DNA of 64,000 nucleotides from Candidatus Stramentimicrobium fermentans. Lineage in GTDB: Bacteria; Atribacterota; Phoenicimicrobiia; Phoenicimicrobiales; Stramentimicrobiaceae. Position numbers and translations under genes: made by a program. Below the pieces are notes generated by a model, which was not told the DNA's origin, searched no databases, and saw only the letters and a program-made list of their open reading frames with translations. Positions within the stretch are counted from its first letter, which is position 1. Each line of letters starts with the position of its first letter. The stretch lies in contig JAAYOB010000002.1 of the NCBI GenBank assembly GCA_012520575.1, forward strand, positions 15,269-79,268, written 5' to 3'. Positions 17,740 to 26,692 of the stretch are shown here, in pieces.

Positions 17740-18877
17740 TCTGCATTGTCCCGTCCTTTATTCGGAATATTTTTGAGGAGGAATTAATATTATATTGTGT
17801 CAAGTCTTCTATATCTATACTGGTAATAAAAGTTTGCAGAGGCCTTTCTTTGATTATTTTCATTAAAAATAATCTTCTTTCTGAATCAAGCTCTGATAAG
17901 ACATCATCTAGCAGCAAGGGGGGGTACTCACGGTCTTTCTCCTTCAATAGTTCCAATTCGGCCATTTTCAGAGCTAACACTGCGGTGCGCTGCTGCCCCT
18001 GGGAACCATAAATACCTAAATCCACTAAATTGTTCATAATAAAGTAATCATCTCGATGGGGACCGACAGTGGTTACTTTAAGTCTTAAATCTTGTTCTTT
18101 GGCCTGGCTGAGTTTCTGTTCAAAAATATTTCCTATCTCCTCATTATCTTCTGAAAAAGATGTTAAAATATTACTGTTATATTTTAGTTTTAAAACTTCC
18201 TGGTTTTTAGTCATCAATTGATGTATGATTTTAACTTTTTGATTCATTATTTGTAAGGTTTTCACCCTATACCGGATAATCATGCTTCCTATTTCTACTA
18301 TTTTCTGGTCCCAGACAGTTAAGTGTTGCTCTAAATTGCTTTTACTTTCTATGCTCTTTAACAACATATTTCTCTGGAATAGTACGCGGCTATAGTCCCT
18401 TAGGTAGCGTTCATAGATAGGATTAAGATTAATAATCACCTCATCCAAAAATTTTCTTCTAACAGAGGGAGAGCTTTTAATGATTTGCAGGTCTTCTGGT
18501 GTAAATATTACCGGGGTGAATCTTTTGGTGAGCCAGGATTTTTGCCGGTATTTTTTATTTACTTTGATAATTTTTTTGGCTTTTTTAGGCAGGGAATTTA
18601 TCCGGTCAATGTCTTGGAGTAGAATATTAATTTGAAATTTTTCTTTATTTTTACTTACTTCCCCTAAAATATAACTTTCTTTTTCAGACCAGTTTATTAA
18701 ATTGGAATCCTCTTTGGCTCGGTAACTATTTCCTCTTAGTAAGGTATAAATCGATTCAATAACATTTGTTTTACCTTGGGCATTATCGCCTATGAAAATG
18801 TTTAAGGAGCTATGAAAATTAAAAGAAGCATCTTTAAAATTTCTAAAATTAATTAATCTAATCTTATCAACATTCAA
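17726..18877 (-). CDS. recF: RecF recombination mediator ATPase
   Basis: SMC-like ATPase that loads RecA on gapped DNA. The 383-residue chain has Walker A GDNAQGKTN (residues ~34-42), the LTVWDQKIVEIGSMII segment, the ABC-type signature SQGQQRT and the Walker B LLLDDVLSELD. Length and order are normal. It lies 62 bp downstream of dnaN and overlaps dciA. Confidence 0.96.
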   Translation of the reverse strand: MNVDKIRLINFRNFKDASFNFHSSLNIFIGDNAQGKTNVIESIYTLLRGNSYRAKEDSNLINWSEKESYILGEVSKNKEKFQINILLQDIDRINSLPKKAKKIIKVNKKYRQKSWLTKRFTPVIFTPEDLQIIKSSPSVRRKFLDEVIINLNPIYERYLRDYSRVLFQRNMLLKSIESKSNLEQHLTVWDQKIVEIGSMIIRYRVKTLQIMNQKVKIIHQLMTKNQEVLKLKYNSNILTSFSEDNEEIGNIFEQKLSQAKEQDLRLKVTTVGPHRDDYFIMNNLVDLGIYGSQGQQRTAVLALKMAELELLKEKDREYPPLLLDDVLSELDSERRLFLMKIIKERPLQTFITSIDIEDLTQYNINSSSKIFRIKDGTMQNDGE

Positions 18878-18939
18878 ATAATTTTTCCTTCCTGTATTAT
18901 CCTCACCTACGCCCTTATAGGAGTGTTGTCCTCACTGGA

Positions 18940-20112
18940 TTAACTCATTCTTACCGGCATCAAAACATAGCTATATTGTTCTTCTTTAGCAACTGGATTA
19001 ATCATAGCAGGATTTAGATTTTCATTTAATTTTATCTCAGTCTGATCTGTTTTAATAATTCTTAAAACATCATTTATATAACGGGAATTGAAGGATATCT
19101 CAATATATTCCCCATCTATTAAGCAGGGAATCTGTTCACTGGCATCCCCTATATCCGGTGTGTTTACCTTTAAAATTAATTCTCCCCTATTTTCTCCTAC
19201 CTGCTGAGAATAAATATGTGTTTCTAATCTGATAGTATTAATATCTTCTGTAACAAATAAACTGATTCTTTCCATTCTTTGTCTAAATTCTTCGGTATCT
19301 ATTTTAATAGTAGTTTTAAATTGTTGAGGTATTATTTGGTGGTAATCAGGATATTGGCCATCGATAATGCGGGAAAATAACCTAATTCTATTCTTTTCCC
19401 CTTCCGAATTTAAAGTAAAAATAACCTGTTTTTCACCTAAATCTATTTCCACTATATTGTCATCCTCAAAGCTGAGTAATTTAAATAATTCAGATAGTGC
19501 TCTCTGGGGAATAATAACTTCAAATTGGCTGTCTGTATCAATCCTATTCTTACCGGTTAATTTAATTTTTTTTAAGGCCAGACGGTGGCTGTCGGTTGCT
19601 ACAATCTCTATTCCTTTTTCTACATTTTTAAATAAAATACCATTTAGAAAAGATCTGCTCTCATCCCTAGAAGAAGCAAATACCACCTCTTGTATGGTCT
19701 CTTTTAATATTTTCTGTGTTAGTTTAATCTTTACTCTGCTTTGAACATCAGGAAATGGTGAAAAATCTTCAGCAGAAAACCCTAATATTTTATAGTTAGA
19801 CATATCTTCTTCTTTAATATGAATTATATTATTTTTATCTACCTCAATCTCTATATTACCTTCCGGAAATTTTCTGATTAAATCGCTGAAAATTTTATTG
19901 GGAATAACTACCGCACCATGTTCTATAATCTGTGCGGAAATATAACAATCAATTCCTATTTCTAAATCGGTTGAAAATAAGTGAATTTTATTATCTTTAG
20001 TCACTTCAAAAAGAATACCGTTATATATAGGTAAACCAAGTTTGGTAGAAATGGCCTTCTGTACTATTTGAGTTCCGTTTTCTAAACTTTTTTGAGAACA
20101 GATAACTTTCAT
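18940..20112 (-). CDS. dnaN: DNA polymerase III beta sliding clamp
   Basis: Processivity clamp, 390 residues with three repeated clamp domains. Landmarks are the N-terminal MKVICSQKSLENGTQIVQKAI, FSAEDFSPFPD, ATDSHRLALK in the domain that contacts partner peptides, and the C-terminal YVLMPVRMS, which matches the hydrophobic pocket edge. It sits downstream of dnaA, separated by a very AT-rich 346-bp spacer that looks like part of the origin. Confidence 0.97.
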   Translation of the reverse strand: MKVICSQKSLENGTQIVQKAISTKLGLPIYNGILFEVTKDNKIHLFSTDLEIGIDCYISAQIIEHGAVVIPNKIFSDLIRKFPEGNIEIEVDKNNIIHIKEEDMSNYKILGFSAEDFSPFPDVQSRVKIKLTQKILKETIQEVVFASSRDESRSFLNGILFKNVEKGIEIVATDSHRLALKKIKLTGKNRIDTDSQFEVIIPQRALSELFKLLSFEDDNIVEIDLGEKQVIFTLNSEGEKNRIRLFSRIIDGQYPDYHQIIPQQFKTTIKIDTEEFRQRMERISLFVTEDINTIRLETHIYSQQVGENRGELILKVNTPDIGDASEQIPCLIDGEYIEISFNSRYINDVLRIIKTDQTEIKLNENLNPAMINPVAKEEQYSYVLMPVRMS

Positions 20113-20458
20113 TTTTTTTCTCCCATTCTTTATAGTTTGCTTAATATTTTTGAAATATATTAAATATAAGAATAAGTAGTATTAGTAGTAATAATGTTAA
20201 TAAAGTGAATAAATATTTTAATCTCATCTAATTTAACAGTTAAATATGTGGATATTATTCTTAATAATTATATCTTTTATTAACAATATTCACATAACCA
20301 TATTTATTATTATATTAATTTATTTACTTAAAAAACGAAGAAATTATTAATAAGTGTTATATTATAATATTGAAGGTATATTTCAAATTACAAATTATTT
20401 TCTTACCCATTAAAAAGATATTAATAATTATTCATTATGAGCAAAATATATTTATTGT
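20113..20458. other. oriC: dnaA-dnaN spacer: candidate DNA unwinding part of oriC
   Basis: Extremely AT-rich spacer. A near-consensus DnaA box (TGTGGATAT, 20247-20255, 8 of 9 to TGTGGATAA) is followed ~53 bases away by a run of trinucleotides AAG-TAG-TAT-TAG-TAG-TAA-TAA at 20174-20194. This matches the DnaA-trio pattern next to the unwinding element of B. subtilis oriC, which lies in the same dnaA-dnaN spacer. This is positional and pattern inference only. Confidence 0.55.
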
Positions 20459-21838
20459 TTAAGAACTATTTTTAATCTTATTTATTATTCTATCTATATC
20501 CAATTTTAGTTTGTTATCTTTTAACAGCTGTTCTCTAATCTTATTGCAGGAGTGAAGAACAGTGGTATGGTCTTTCCCTCCAAAAGAGGCACCAATCACA
20601 GGGAGGGAGTTATCGGTTAATTCCCGGGACAGATACATGGCAATATGACGGGCAGTTACTATATTTCTAGTTCTTTTTTTGGATAATAATAAACCCATTT
20701 TGATATTAAAAAATTCTGCAGTGTGTCTTTGAATTAAAGGGATGGATATCTCTTTTCTCTCAATAGGAATAAGGTCTTTTAAGATTTGCTGGGCTTGGGT
20801 AAAGTCAACCTCTTTTTGACCTGTTAAATCTAAATATGCCTTCAATTTAATTAAAGCACTTTCCAATTGACGAATATTAGATGGCTTTTCGGCGATATGA
20901 TTTATAATATCATCAGAAACCTCTAATTGATAAAATTCTGACTTCTTTTGTAATATAGCAATCCTGGTTTCAAATTCAGGCATCTGAATATCAGTGATAA
21001 GACCCCATTCAAATCGGGAAACCAAACGGCTCTCTAAATTGGCGATATCTTTAGGTGGTTTATCCGAAGTAATAACAATCTGTTTTCCGGCATTGTATAG
21101 CGTATTAAAGGTATGAAAAAACTCTTCCTGAGTTCTTTCCTTCCCTACTAGGAACTGTATATCATCAATCAATAGGACATCATAATTACGATATTTTTCT
21201 CTAAAGGATACTGTGGCATCTTCTTTAATAGCGTTAATTAATTCATTGGTAAACTTTTCAGAAGAAATAAAAGCAATATTTATAGAATGAAGAGAATTTT
21301 TGTTAACAATATAGTTTCCAATGGCATGCATAAGGTGTGTTTTACCTAATCCTACCCCACCATAGATAAAGAGGGGATTATAAGATTTTCCGGGAGATTG
21401 AGCTACTGCCAAGCTGGCAGCCTGGGCTAATCGGTTAGAGTCCCCTACCACAAAATCATCAAAAGTATATTTGCTATTTAAACCGGTTTCTCGATATTGT
21501 TTCTCCAGGATATCTTTATCCGCCGCCTTGTTCTTCTTCCCCCCGGCAATTAAATTTGTGGACGACTTCGGGCTTTTGATTGTATCTATACTAAATTTAA
21601 TGTTAATATCCCCCTCTAGCCCCAGTTGTTCCATAAAAATATTATTGATGAAATGGATGTGGTTTTTTTCCAGCCATTCTTTACAAAACTTATCGGGTAC
21701 CGCAAGATGTAATTCATTATTTTTAAAGTCGATGAGTTGAATTCTGGAAAACCAGGTATTAAATATCTGCAGGCCCACTCTGTCCCGAATAATATTTAGA
21801 GCTTCCTCCCATTTTTCATCTAATCGGTGATAGTTCAT
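20459..21838 (-). CDS. dnaA: Chromosomal replication initiator DnaA
   Basis: AAA+ initiator, 459 residues. Domain I covers roughly 1-85 (W29 region for helicase contact), then a short linker. Domain III has Walker A GGVGLGKTH (160-168), Walker B VLLIDDIQFL, and sensor elements. Domain IV carries the DnaA-box-binding signature GGKDHTTVLHSCNKI near the C-terminus. An AAGGG lies before the ATG. Candidate DnaA boxes lie both upstream (21839-22447) and downstream, as expected for a bipartite origin. Confidence 0.98.
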   Translation of the reverse strand: MNYHRLDEKWEEALNIIRDRVGLQIFNTWFSRIQLIDFKNNELHLAVPDKFCKEWLEKNHIHFINNIFMEQLGLEGDINIKFSIDTIKSPKSSTNLIAGGKKNKAADKDILEKQYRETGLNSKYTFDDFVVGDSNRLAQAASLAVAQSPGKSYNPLFIYGGVGLGKTHLMHAIGNYIVNKNSLHSINIAFISSEKFTNELINAIKEDATVSFREKYRNYDVLLIDDIQFLVGKERTQEEFFHTFNTLYNAGKQIVITSDKPPKDIANLESRLVSRFEWGLITDIQMPEFETRIAILQKKSEFYQLEVSDDIINHIAEKPSNIRQLESALIKLKAYLDLTGQKEVDFTQAQQILKDLIPIERKEISIPLIQRHTAEFFNIKMGLLLSKKRTRNIVTARHIAMYLSRELTDNSLPVIGASFGGKDHTTVLHSCNKIREQLLKDNKLKLDIDRIINKIKNSS

Positions 21839-22447
21839 AATAACCCTTAAATAGCATATAGTTTAATGGTAATTTAAGCAGCTGTTGAAAAGTTCAGCCC
21901 CAACTATTAAATAATTAAGAATTTAAAAAAGTATTAACAGTATTAACAATAGACTGTGGAAAACAATCTATGGGCTTCTTGATTAGATCAAAAAAGCCTT
22001 TGCCGTAATAAAAGTATTTTTCAAAAAAAATGGCTTTCAAAGGTTTCGGTAATAATAAAAGGTTTTTATCTAATTCACAGTTTATTAACAGTTGTGGATA
22101 AATAAGAAAAACAAAACCCAATTAAAATAAGAGCAAATTTAAAGTTTGTGTTTAAATTATACTCCTAATATCATAGCAAAAATATGGAAACATGCCAAGA
22201 AATTTTTTGAACACTTTCTCCAGCCAGAAGCAATGACAAATTTTAAAACGCTTTTCAGATTTTATAATATCTTGTTATTATAATTGAAATGAGGTAGACT
22301 ATTTCAGTATTTGACATATTTATGGAATTATAGTTATAATTTGGAATCATAACTCGCTGGCTCAATATCAGCATGATTGGTTAAGTCTAACCAAGACAGG
22401 AAAGATATAAAACAATTTCTAAATAGCTAACAGGAGAATAAAAACAA
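21839..22447. other. oriC: dnaA-rpmH intergenic region: candidate oriC DnaA-box part
   Basis: Divergent spacer between dnaA and rpmH. A perfect DnaA box TTATCCACA (minus strand) is at 22093-22101, and a one-mismatch box TTTTCCACA (minus strand) at 21955-21963. The repeat TATTAACAG recurs near 21932, 21941 and 22083. The rpmH promoter lies at 22311-22340. Gene orientation switches from minus to plus here, as expected at a bidirectional origin. Confidence 0.65.
22311..22340 (+). promoter_or_regulatory. Sigma-70-type promoter of the rpmH operon
   Basis: Consensus -35 TTGACA (22311-22316) and -10 TATAAT (22335-22340) with an 18-bp spacer, about 105 bp before the rpmH ATG. Both hexamers are perfect. 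Confidence 0.8.
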
Positions 22448-22588
22448 ATGAAGCGTACTTATCAGCCCAGTACCAGAAAGAGACTGAAGACACACGGATT
22501 TCGTAAACGTATGAGTACTAAAAGCGGAAGACTTATCTTGAAAAGAAGAAGACAAAAAGGAAGGAAGAGATTAACCGTTTCCGGTTAG
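22448..22588 (+). CDS. rpmH: Ribosomal protein bL34
   Basis: A 46-residue large-subunit protein beginning [18 protein letters not shown] and continuing through RMSTKSGR and a basic tail ([16 protein letters not shown]). This is the standard bL34 pattern. AGGAG lies 13 bases before the ATG. It is the first gene of the rpmH-rnpA-yidD-yidC-jag series, transcribed away from dnaA. Confidence 0.97.
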   Translation: MKRTYQPSTRKRLKTHGFRKRMSTKSGRLILKRRRQKGRKRLTVSG

Positions 22589-22614
22589 ATGGCAACCTAG
22601 TTAAGGAGAGTTCC

Positions 22615-22944
22615 ATAAAAACTAGTGAGTTTAGAAGAGTTTTTTCCGGTGGAAATAAGATATTAGGAAAGAATATTGTACTCCATGTCCTATCAACTCA
22701 GCAGGAGAATAATAAGGTAGGTATTATCGTTAAAAAGAGCATTGGCAATGCTGTACAGCGCAACAAAATTAGGCGAAGATTAAGGGAGATCTGGCGTCAA
22801 CAGAATAAGGTGCTAAGTCCGGGCTATGATATGGTTATCGTCGCTCGAAAGGAGATTATCTCAGCTACGTTTGCCGAGATAGAACAAGAAATTATAGAAT
22901 TATTGCAAAGGAATAATATCAAATTGGTAAAGAGAGAAACATAA
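22615..22944 (+). CDS. rnpA: Ribonuclease P protein component, apparent AUA start
   Basis: Protein subunit of RNase P, which matures tRNA 5' ends. The frame gives TSEFRRVFSGGNKILGKN, then VGIIVKKSIGNAVQRNKIRRRLREI, the RNR helix of RnpA, and ends TAA at 22944. No ATG, GTG or TTG exists in this frame between the upstream stop at 22519 and the conserved core. An ideal AAGGAG at 22603-22608 lies 6 bases before ATA at 22615, so I place the start there (109 residues). ATT at 22570, inside rpmH, is an alternative that would give the longer usual N-terminus. Confidence 0.8.
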   Translation: MKTSEFRRVFSGGNKILGKNIVLHVLSTQQENNKVGIIVKKSIGNAVQRNKIRRRLREIWRQQNKVLSPGYDMVIVARKEIISATFAEIEQEIIELLQRNNIKLVKRET

Positions 22945-22968
22945 GAGAATTCTTATGTTAATACTATA

Positions 22969-23193
22969 ATGATGAAAAAAATACTAATTACAGTGATTGT
23001 CTTTTATCAAAAGCATATTTCCCCTTTAAAACCGGCAACTTGTAGGTTTTACCCTACTTGTTCCGAATACGCTCTACAGGCCATTCGCAAATATGGCTAT
23101 TTAAAAGGAACCTGGCTATCTTTAAAGAGGGTGTTGAGATGCCACCCTTATCATCCCGGCGGTTTTGACCCGGTACCGGTACTTGATAAGTAA
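22969..23193 (+). CDS. yidD: YidD membrane protein insertion efficiency factor
   Basis: A 74-residue protein with the YidD core: [32 protein letters not shown] and [19 protein letters not shown]. The three conserved cysteines and the amphipathic N-terminus are present. It helps insertion of membrane proteins with YidC, which follows 76 bp downstream. Start at 22969 or the next ATG codon, 22972. Confidence 0.95.
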   Translation: MMKKILITVIVFYQKHISPLKPATCRFYPTCSEYALQAIRKYGYLKGTWLSLKRVLRCHPYHPGGFDPVPVLDK

Positions 23194-23269
23194 TGTTAAT
23201 TAGATAGAAAGCTTAATAGAAATAGATAAATACAGGCGGTATTTTTAAAGAGAAAAGGAGAATAGTGAT

Positions 23270-24163
23270 TTGGGAATTTGGAATACATTGGCAGGTTGGG
23301 TAGAACAATTACTCAGTATATTATATGGAATTACTCATAATTATGGCTTAGCTATAATTATTTTAACCCTCATTATTAGAGCCATCATGTACCCTCTGAT
23401 GCAAAAACAGATAGTGGCTATGCGTGACACACAAAAAATTCAGCCCCTTATACAGGAAATACAAAAAAAGTATAGCCATGATAAAGAGCGCATGAATCAG
23501 GAAGTAATGGCTTTATACAAACAGCATAAGATTAACCCCATGGGAGGGTGCCTCCCCTTACTCATTCAGATGCCTATCCTGATTCTATTTTTTAGGGTTT
23601 TAAGGGAATTCAAGTATTTTATTCCTAACACCGAGATTATAGACAGCGGATTTTTATGGATTAAAAATCTAGCCGCACCTGATGAGTTATTTGGTGTCAT
23701 GGGAAATTATAGTATTGGCATTTTGCCATTCTTAGTAGCAGCCTCTATGTATTTTCAACAAAAACTGACCATGTCCGCTATGCCGGCAGCCGGTCAGAGC
23801 AGTGCCTCATCTTCTTCCAACCCGGCTGCTGATACCCAAAAAATTATGGGAACAGTAATGCCGCTGATGATAGGCTTTATCAGCTTTAATCTGCCCTCGG
23901 GATTAAGCCTATACTGGCTTACCTCCACTCTTTTTGATATCGGACAAAGGCTGATAATTAACAAAAAAGACAAAAATACTGAGGCAGAAAAGAAACCGGT
24001 TGCCGATATCTCTCCGGAGCAAACAGTTCCGGAGCAAACAGCTCTAGAACAGAAACCGGAACAGAAACCTAAAAAGAAAACCCAACCAAAACCTAAAAAG
24101 CCGGATACTTCCTGGATACCGGGATATGAAACACCTTCTGCTAAAAAAACTAAAAAACAATAA
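23270..24163 (+). CDS. yidC: YidC/Oxa1/Alb3 membrane protein insertase
   Basis: A 297-residue insertase of the short, Gram-positive-like form without the large periplasmic domain. Core helices include ILTLIIRAIMYPLMQKQ with the groove arginine, NPMGGCLPLLIQMPILILFF, and SGLSLYWLTS. A Ser/Ala-rich loop (SSASSSSNPAADTQK) lies before the last two helices. The tail is Lys/Pro/Glu-rich with short repeats (PEQTVPEQTALEQKPEQKP) and probably contacts ribosomes. Start is TTG at 23270 with AAGGAG 9 bases upstream. There is no lipoprotein cysteine near the N-terminus. Confidence 0.94.
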   Translation: MGIWNTLAGWVEQLLSILYGITHNYGLAIIILTLIIRAIMYPLMQKQIVAMRDTQKIQPLIQEIQKKYSHDKERMNQEVMALYKQHKINPMGGCLPLLIQMPILILFFRVLREFKYFIPNTEIIDSGFLWIKNLAAPDELFGVMGNYSIGILPFLVAASMYFQQKLTMSAMPAAGQSSASSSSNPAADTQKIMGTVMPLMIGFISFNLPSGLSLYWLTSTLFDIGQRLIINKKDKNTEAEKKPVADISPEQTVPEQTALEQKPEQKPKKKTQPKPKKPDTSWIPGYETPSAKKTKKQ

Positions 24164-24231
24164 ACCAAATGATAGTCCTATTAGCTGGAGTTCTTGGTAG
24201 AAATTAGCAAATCGCTGAAAAGAGGTATCTT

Positions 24232-24747
24232 TTGCTACATTTTGAAAATGATGGAATAAGATATAGTGAGCAGGACCAAAAAGCATGGCAGATTGTTTCT
24301 CGAATTGTAGAAAGCATAAGTGCAGGTGCAGAAGTAAAGATTGTCACTGCTGATCAGGGCCATACTCTTTTTGAGATAGTGAAAACAGACCCCGGAATTA
24401 TTATTGGGAAACATGGCCATACCCTTGATGCTATTCAATATATAGTGAATTTGATTATGAATAGGAGGAGAGGTTCGGAAAACTATAAGAATTACATAGT
24501 CGATATTGATGGATATCGCAAAAGAAGAGAAGAATCCCTAAAACGTTATGCCCGAGAACAGGCAGAATTAGCCAAAAGAAAGGGCTATAACATTTCACTT
24601 TATTATATGAATAGTATGGAAAGAAGATTGGTGCATATGGCTTTGCAGGAAGATTCTGATATTATTACTTTTAGTGAGGGAAGGGAGCCTTATCGTAGAA
24701 TTATCATCAAGCCGAGCTCGATTAAAAATGAAGAAGACAGGCTTTAA
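24232..24747 (+). CDS. jag: Jag/KhpB-type KH-R3H RNA-binding protein
   Basis: A 171-residue single-stranded nucleic-acid-binding protein. A KH-like domain with PGIIIGKHGHTLDAIQYIVNLI is followed by an R3H domain (SMERRLVHMALQ and SEGREPYRRIIIKP). The usual Jag N-terminal domain of ~50 residues and its linker are missing. The start is TTG at 24232, where an upstream AAGAGG is present. The position after yidC is the normal one for jag. Confidence 0.9.
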   Translation: MLHFENDGIRYSEQDQKAWQIVSRIVESISAGAEVKIVTADQGHTLFEIVKTDPGIIIGKHGHTLDAIQYIVNLIMNRRRGSENYKNYIVDIDGYRKRREESLKRYAREQAELAKRKGYNISLYYMNSMERRLVHMALQEDSDIITFSEGREPYRRIIIKPSSIKNEEDRL

Positions 24748-24899
24748 AAAGCACTTATTAGAGACCGCCAAGGAGTATGCCTTAAAAAGGGCTTAATAAA
24801 GATTACCGTTAAATAACAGTTAAAGCAAGACTATCTACAATAATAAAAACAAGTTTATAAAAATACATAATTATTTTGTTAATAATTTAAATAAGAAAT

Positions 24900-24933
24900 T
24901 GCAGATACCCACGGGCAAACTCGTGGGTATCTG
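24900..24933. repeat. Long perfect hairpin upstream of mnmE
   Basis: A 13-bp perfect inverted repeat: GCAGATACCCACG at 24900-24912 and its complement at 24921-24933, with an 8-base loop. The open frame of mnmE runs through it, but the conserved protein starts later, so it lies in the 5' leader. No T-tract follows, so it is more likely regulatory or an mRNA-stabilising hairpin than a terminator. Confidence 0.6.
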
Positions 24934-24982
24934 CGCAAAAGAAGATGCCGGTAAGAGACTAATAGATAAAACGCGATGTAAG

Positions 24983-26416
24983 ATGAAAACCAAGCCATTC
25001 TGTAATAAGAATAAAGAAAATGATACCATCGTTGCCATATCTACACCACAAGGTATTGGCGGTATTGGAATTGTTCGTATCAGCGGTCCCCGTGCCATTG
25101 AGATTGCCGGTAAAATATTTCGCTCTAAAGGGAAAATAGAGATGAAACCCGGAGCATTTTACAGTCACCGCATCTATTATGGAACAATTGTTTGCCCGGT
25201 CTCAGATTCTGTAGTAGATGAGGTTTTACTGACCGTGATGCGCAAGCCGAAGACTTATACCAGAGAGGATGTGGTGGAAATCAATTGTCATGGCGGCTAT
25301 TTTGCGGTGAATAAAGTGCTGGAAATGGTCCATAAACTGGGAGCTAGGATCGCGGAACCGGGAGAATTTACCAAATTAGCTTTTTTAAGTGGACGAATAG
25401 ACTTAAGTCAAGCGGAAGCAGTTATCGATGTCATTAATGCCGGTAATGAAAAAAGTTTGTGTTCTTCCTTAAAACATCTTTCCGGGGGCTTAAAGAACAA
25501 AATAGCCGAGTTAAAGAACCGTATAATCAGTTTAAATGCCGGGATTGAAGCAATGCTCGATTTTCCGGACCAGGGTCTTGGCGATATTGACAAGGAGAAA
25601 ATAAAAAAAATACTAAAAATATGTCTCCGAGAAGTAGATAAATTGTTGAATACCGTAAAATACGGAATGCTTATCAAAGAAGGAATCGGCACCATTATTT
25701 TAGGAAAGACCAATGTGGGAAAATCCAGCCTTTTTAACCTATTATTAAAGAAAAATAAATCAATAGTCACTCCATTACCGGGAACAACAAGAGACATCAT
25801 TGAGGGAACTATAGACATTAAAGGACTTACTTTTAATTTAATTGATACTGCCGGAATCAAAACTCCCGAAAATATTGTAGAAAAGATAAGCTTACAGAAG
25901 GTAAACGAGCAAATGGAATTTGCCAGTCTGTTCTTAATAATGTTTGATATTAGTCAACCGCTTGATTCTCACGATCTTAACCTCATTAAAAGAATAAAAT
26001 CTTTCCATAATAGTAATATCATCAAAATATTTATTTTAAATAAGACTGACCTTCCGCCAAAGTTGGACCAATCCAAATTAGTGCATCTGCTTGGAGGAGA
26101 TAAATTTGTTAAAATATCCATTAAAAAAGGGATAGGCATCAATGCTTTATTAGAAAATATAGCTCAGCATATTTTATCCGACCTCTATATACCTGAGGAA
26201 GGACTTGTAATAAGCAATAAAAGGCACCAAGAATATTTACTTAAAATACAAAACTCTCTATCCAGTCTTATTCAAAGCTTAAGGGAAGGGATGCCCATTG
26301 ATTTGGTAACCCTGGACCTTAGATACATTATCAATCAACTGGCTAATATTACCGGCGAATCTTATGACGATGAAATAATCAAAACTATATTTTCCCGGTT
26401 CTGTATCGGTAAATAA
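24983..26416 (+). CDS. mnmE: tRNA modification GTPase MnmE
   Basis: With MnmG it makes the cmnm5 modification of wobble uridine. Start of homology is NDTIVAISTPQGIGGIGIVRISG. The N-terminal folate-binding domain has EPGEFTKLAFLSGRIDLSQAEAV, the G domain has GKTNVGKSSLFN, DTAGI and NKTD, and the C-terminus ends in the catalytic FCIGK motif. The frame is open back to a TTG at 24899, but the ATG at 24983 gives the family's normal length (477 residues). No clear ribosome site was seen before it. Confidence 0.95.
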   Translation: MKTKPFCNKNKENDTIVAISTPQGIGGIGIVRISGPRAIEIAGKIFRSKGKIEMKPGAFYSHRIYYGTIVCPVSDSVVDEVLLTVMRKPKTYTREDVVEINCHGGYFAVNKVLEMVHKLGARIAEPGEFTKLAFLSGRIDLSQAEAVIDVINAGNEKSLCSSLKHLSGGLKNKIAELKNRIISLNAGIEAMLDFPDQGLGDIDKEKIKKILKICLREVDKLLNTVKYGMLIKEGIGTIILGKTNVGKSSLFNLLLKKNKSIVTPLPGTTRDIIEGTIDIKGLTFNLIDTAGIKTPENIVEKISLQKVNEQMEFASLFLIMFDISQPLDSHDLNLIKRIKSFHNSNIIKIFILNKTDLPPKLDQSKLVHLLGGDKFVKISIKKGIGINALLENIAQHILSDLYIPEEGLVISNKRHQEYLLKIQNSLSSLIQSLREGMPIDLVTLDLRYIINQLANITGESYDDEIIKTIFSRFCIGK

Positions 26417-26662
26417 GAATGCTTTAAAAAATCTAAGTCTATCTTAAAATACCCGTCCCCATATTAGGCTGTCTCAGAACATCATTAAAACCGAAACTGC
26501 ATATCCGGCCTTGCCTCGGCTAAGTTAAGAAAGTTCCCATAATTTTGCAAAATTAGGGATGCATCATATCAGTTAACATAGGTTAAAACTAACAAAAATA
26601 GATAATATTGAACCAATATTATCTTTATAGAAATCTTTCTATGACTTTAAAGAAGTAGAAAT

Positions 26663-26692
26663 AGTTTAATGTTCCACGTGGAACATTAAACT
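26663..26692. promoter_or_regulatory. parS: parS centromere site within a 30-bp perfect palindrome
   Basis: The core TGTTCCACGTGGAACA at 26670-26685 is a palindromic parS variant (canonical TGTTTCACGTGAAACA with two symmetric changes). Here symmetry extends another 7 bases on each side, giving a perfect 30-bp palindrome. ParB would nucleate here and spread. Confidence 0.85.

Noticed and set aside
25408-25860. A 150-codon minus-strand open frame
   Set aside because: It is a shadow of the conserved mnmE gene.
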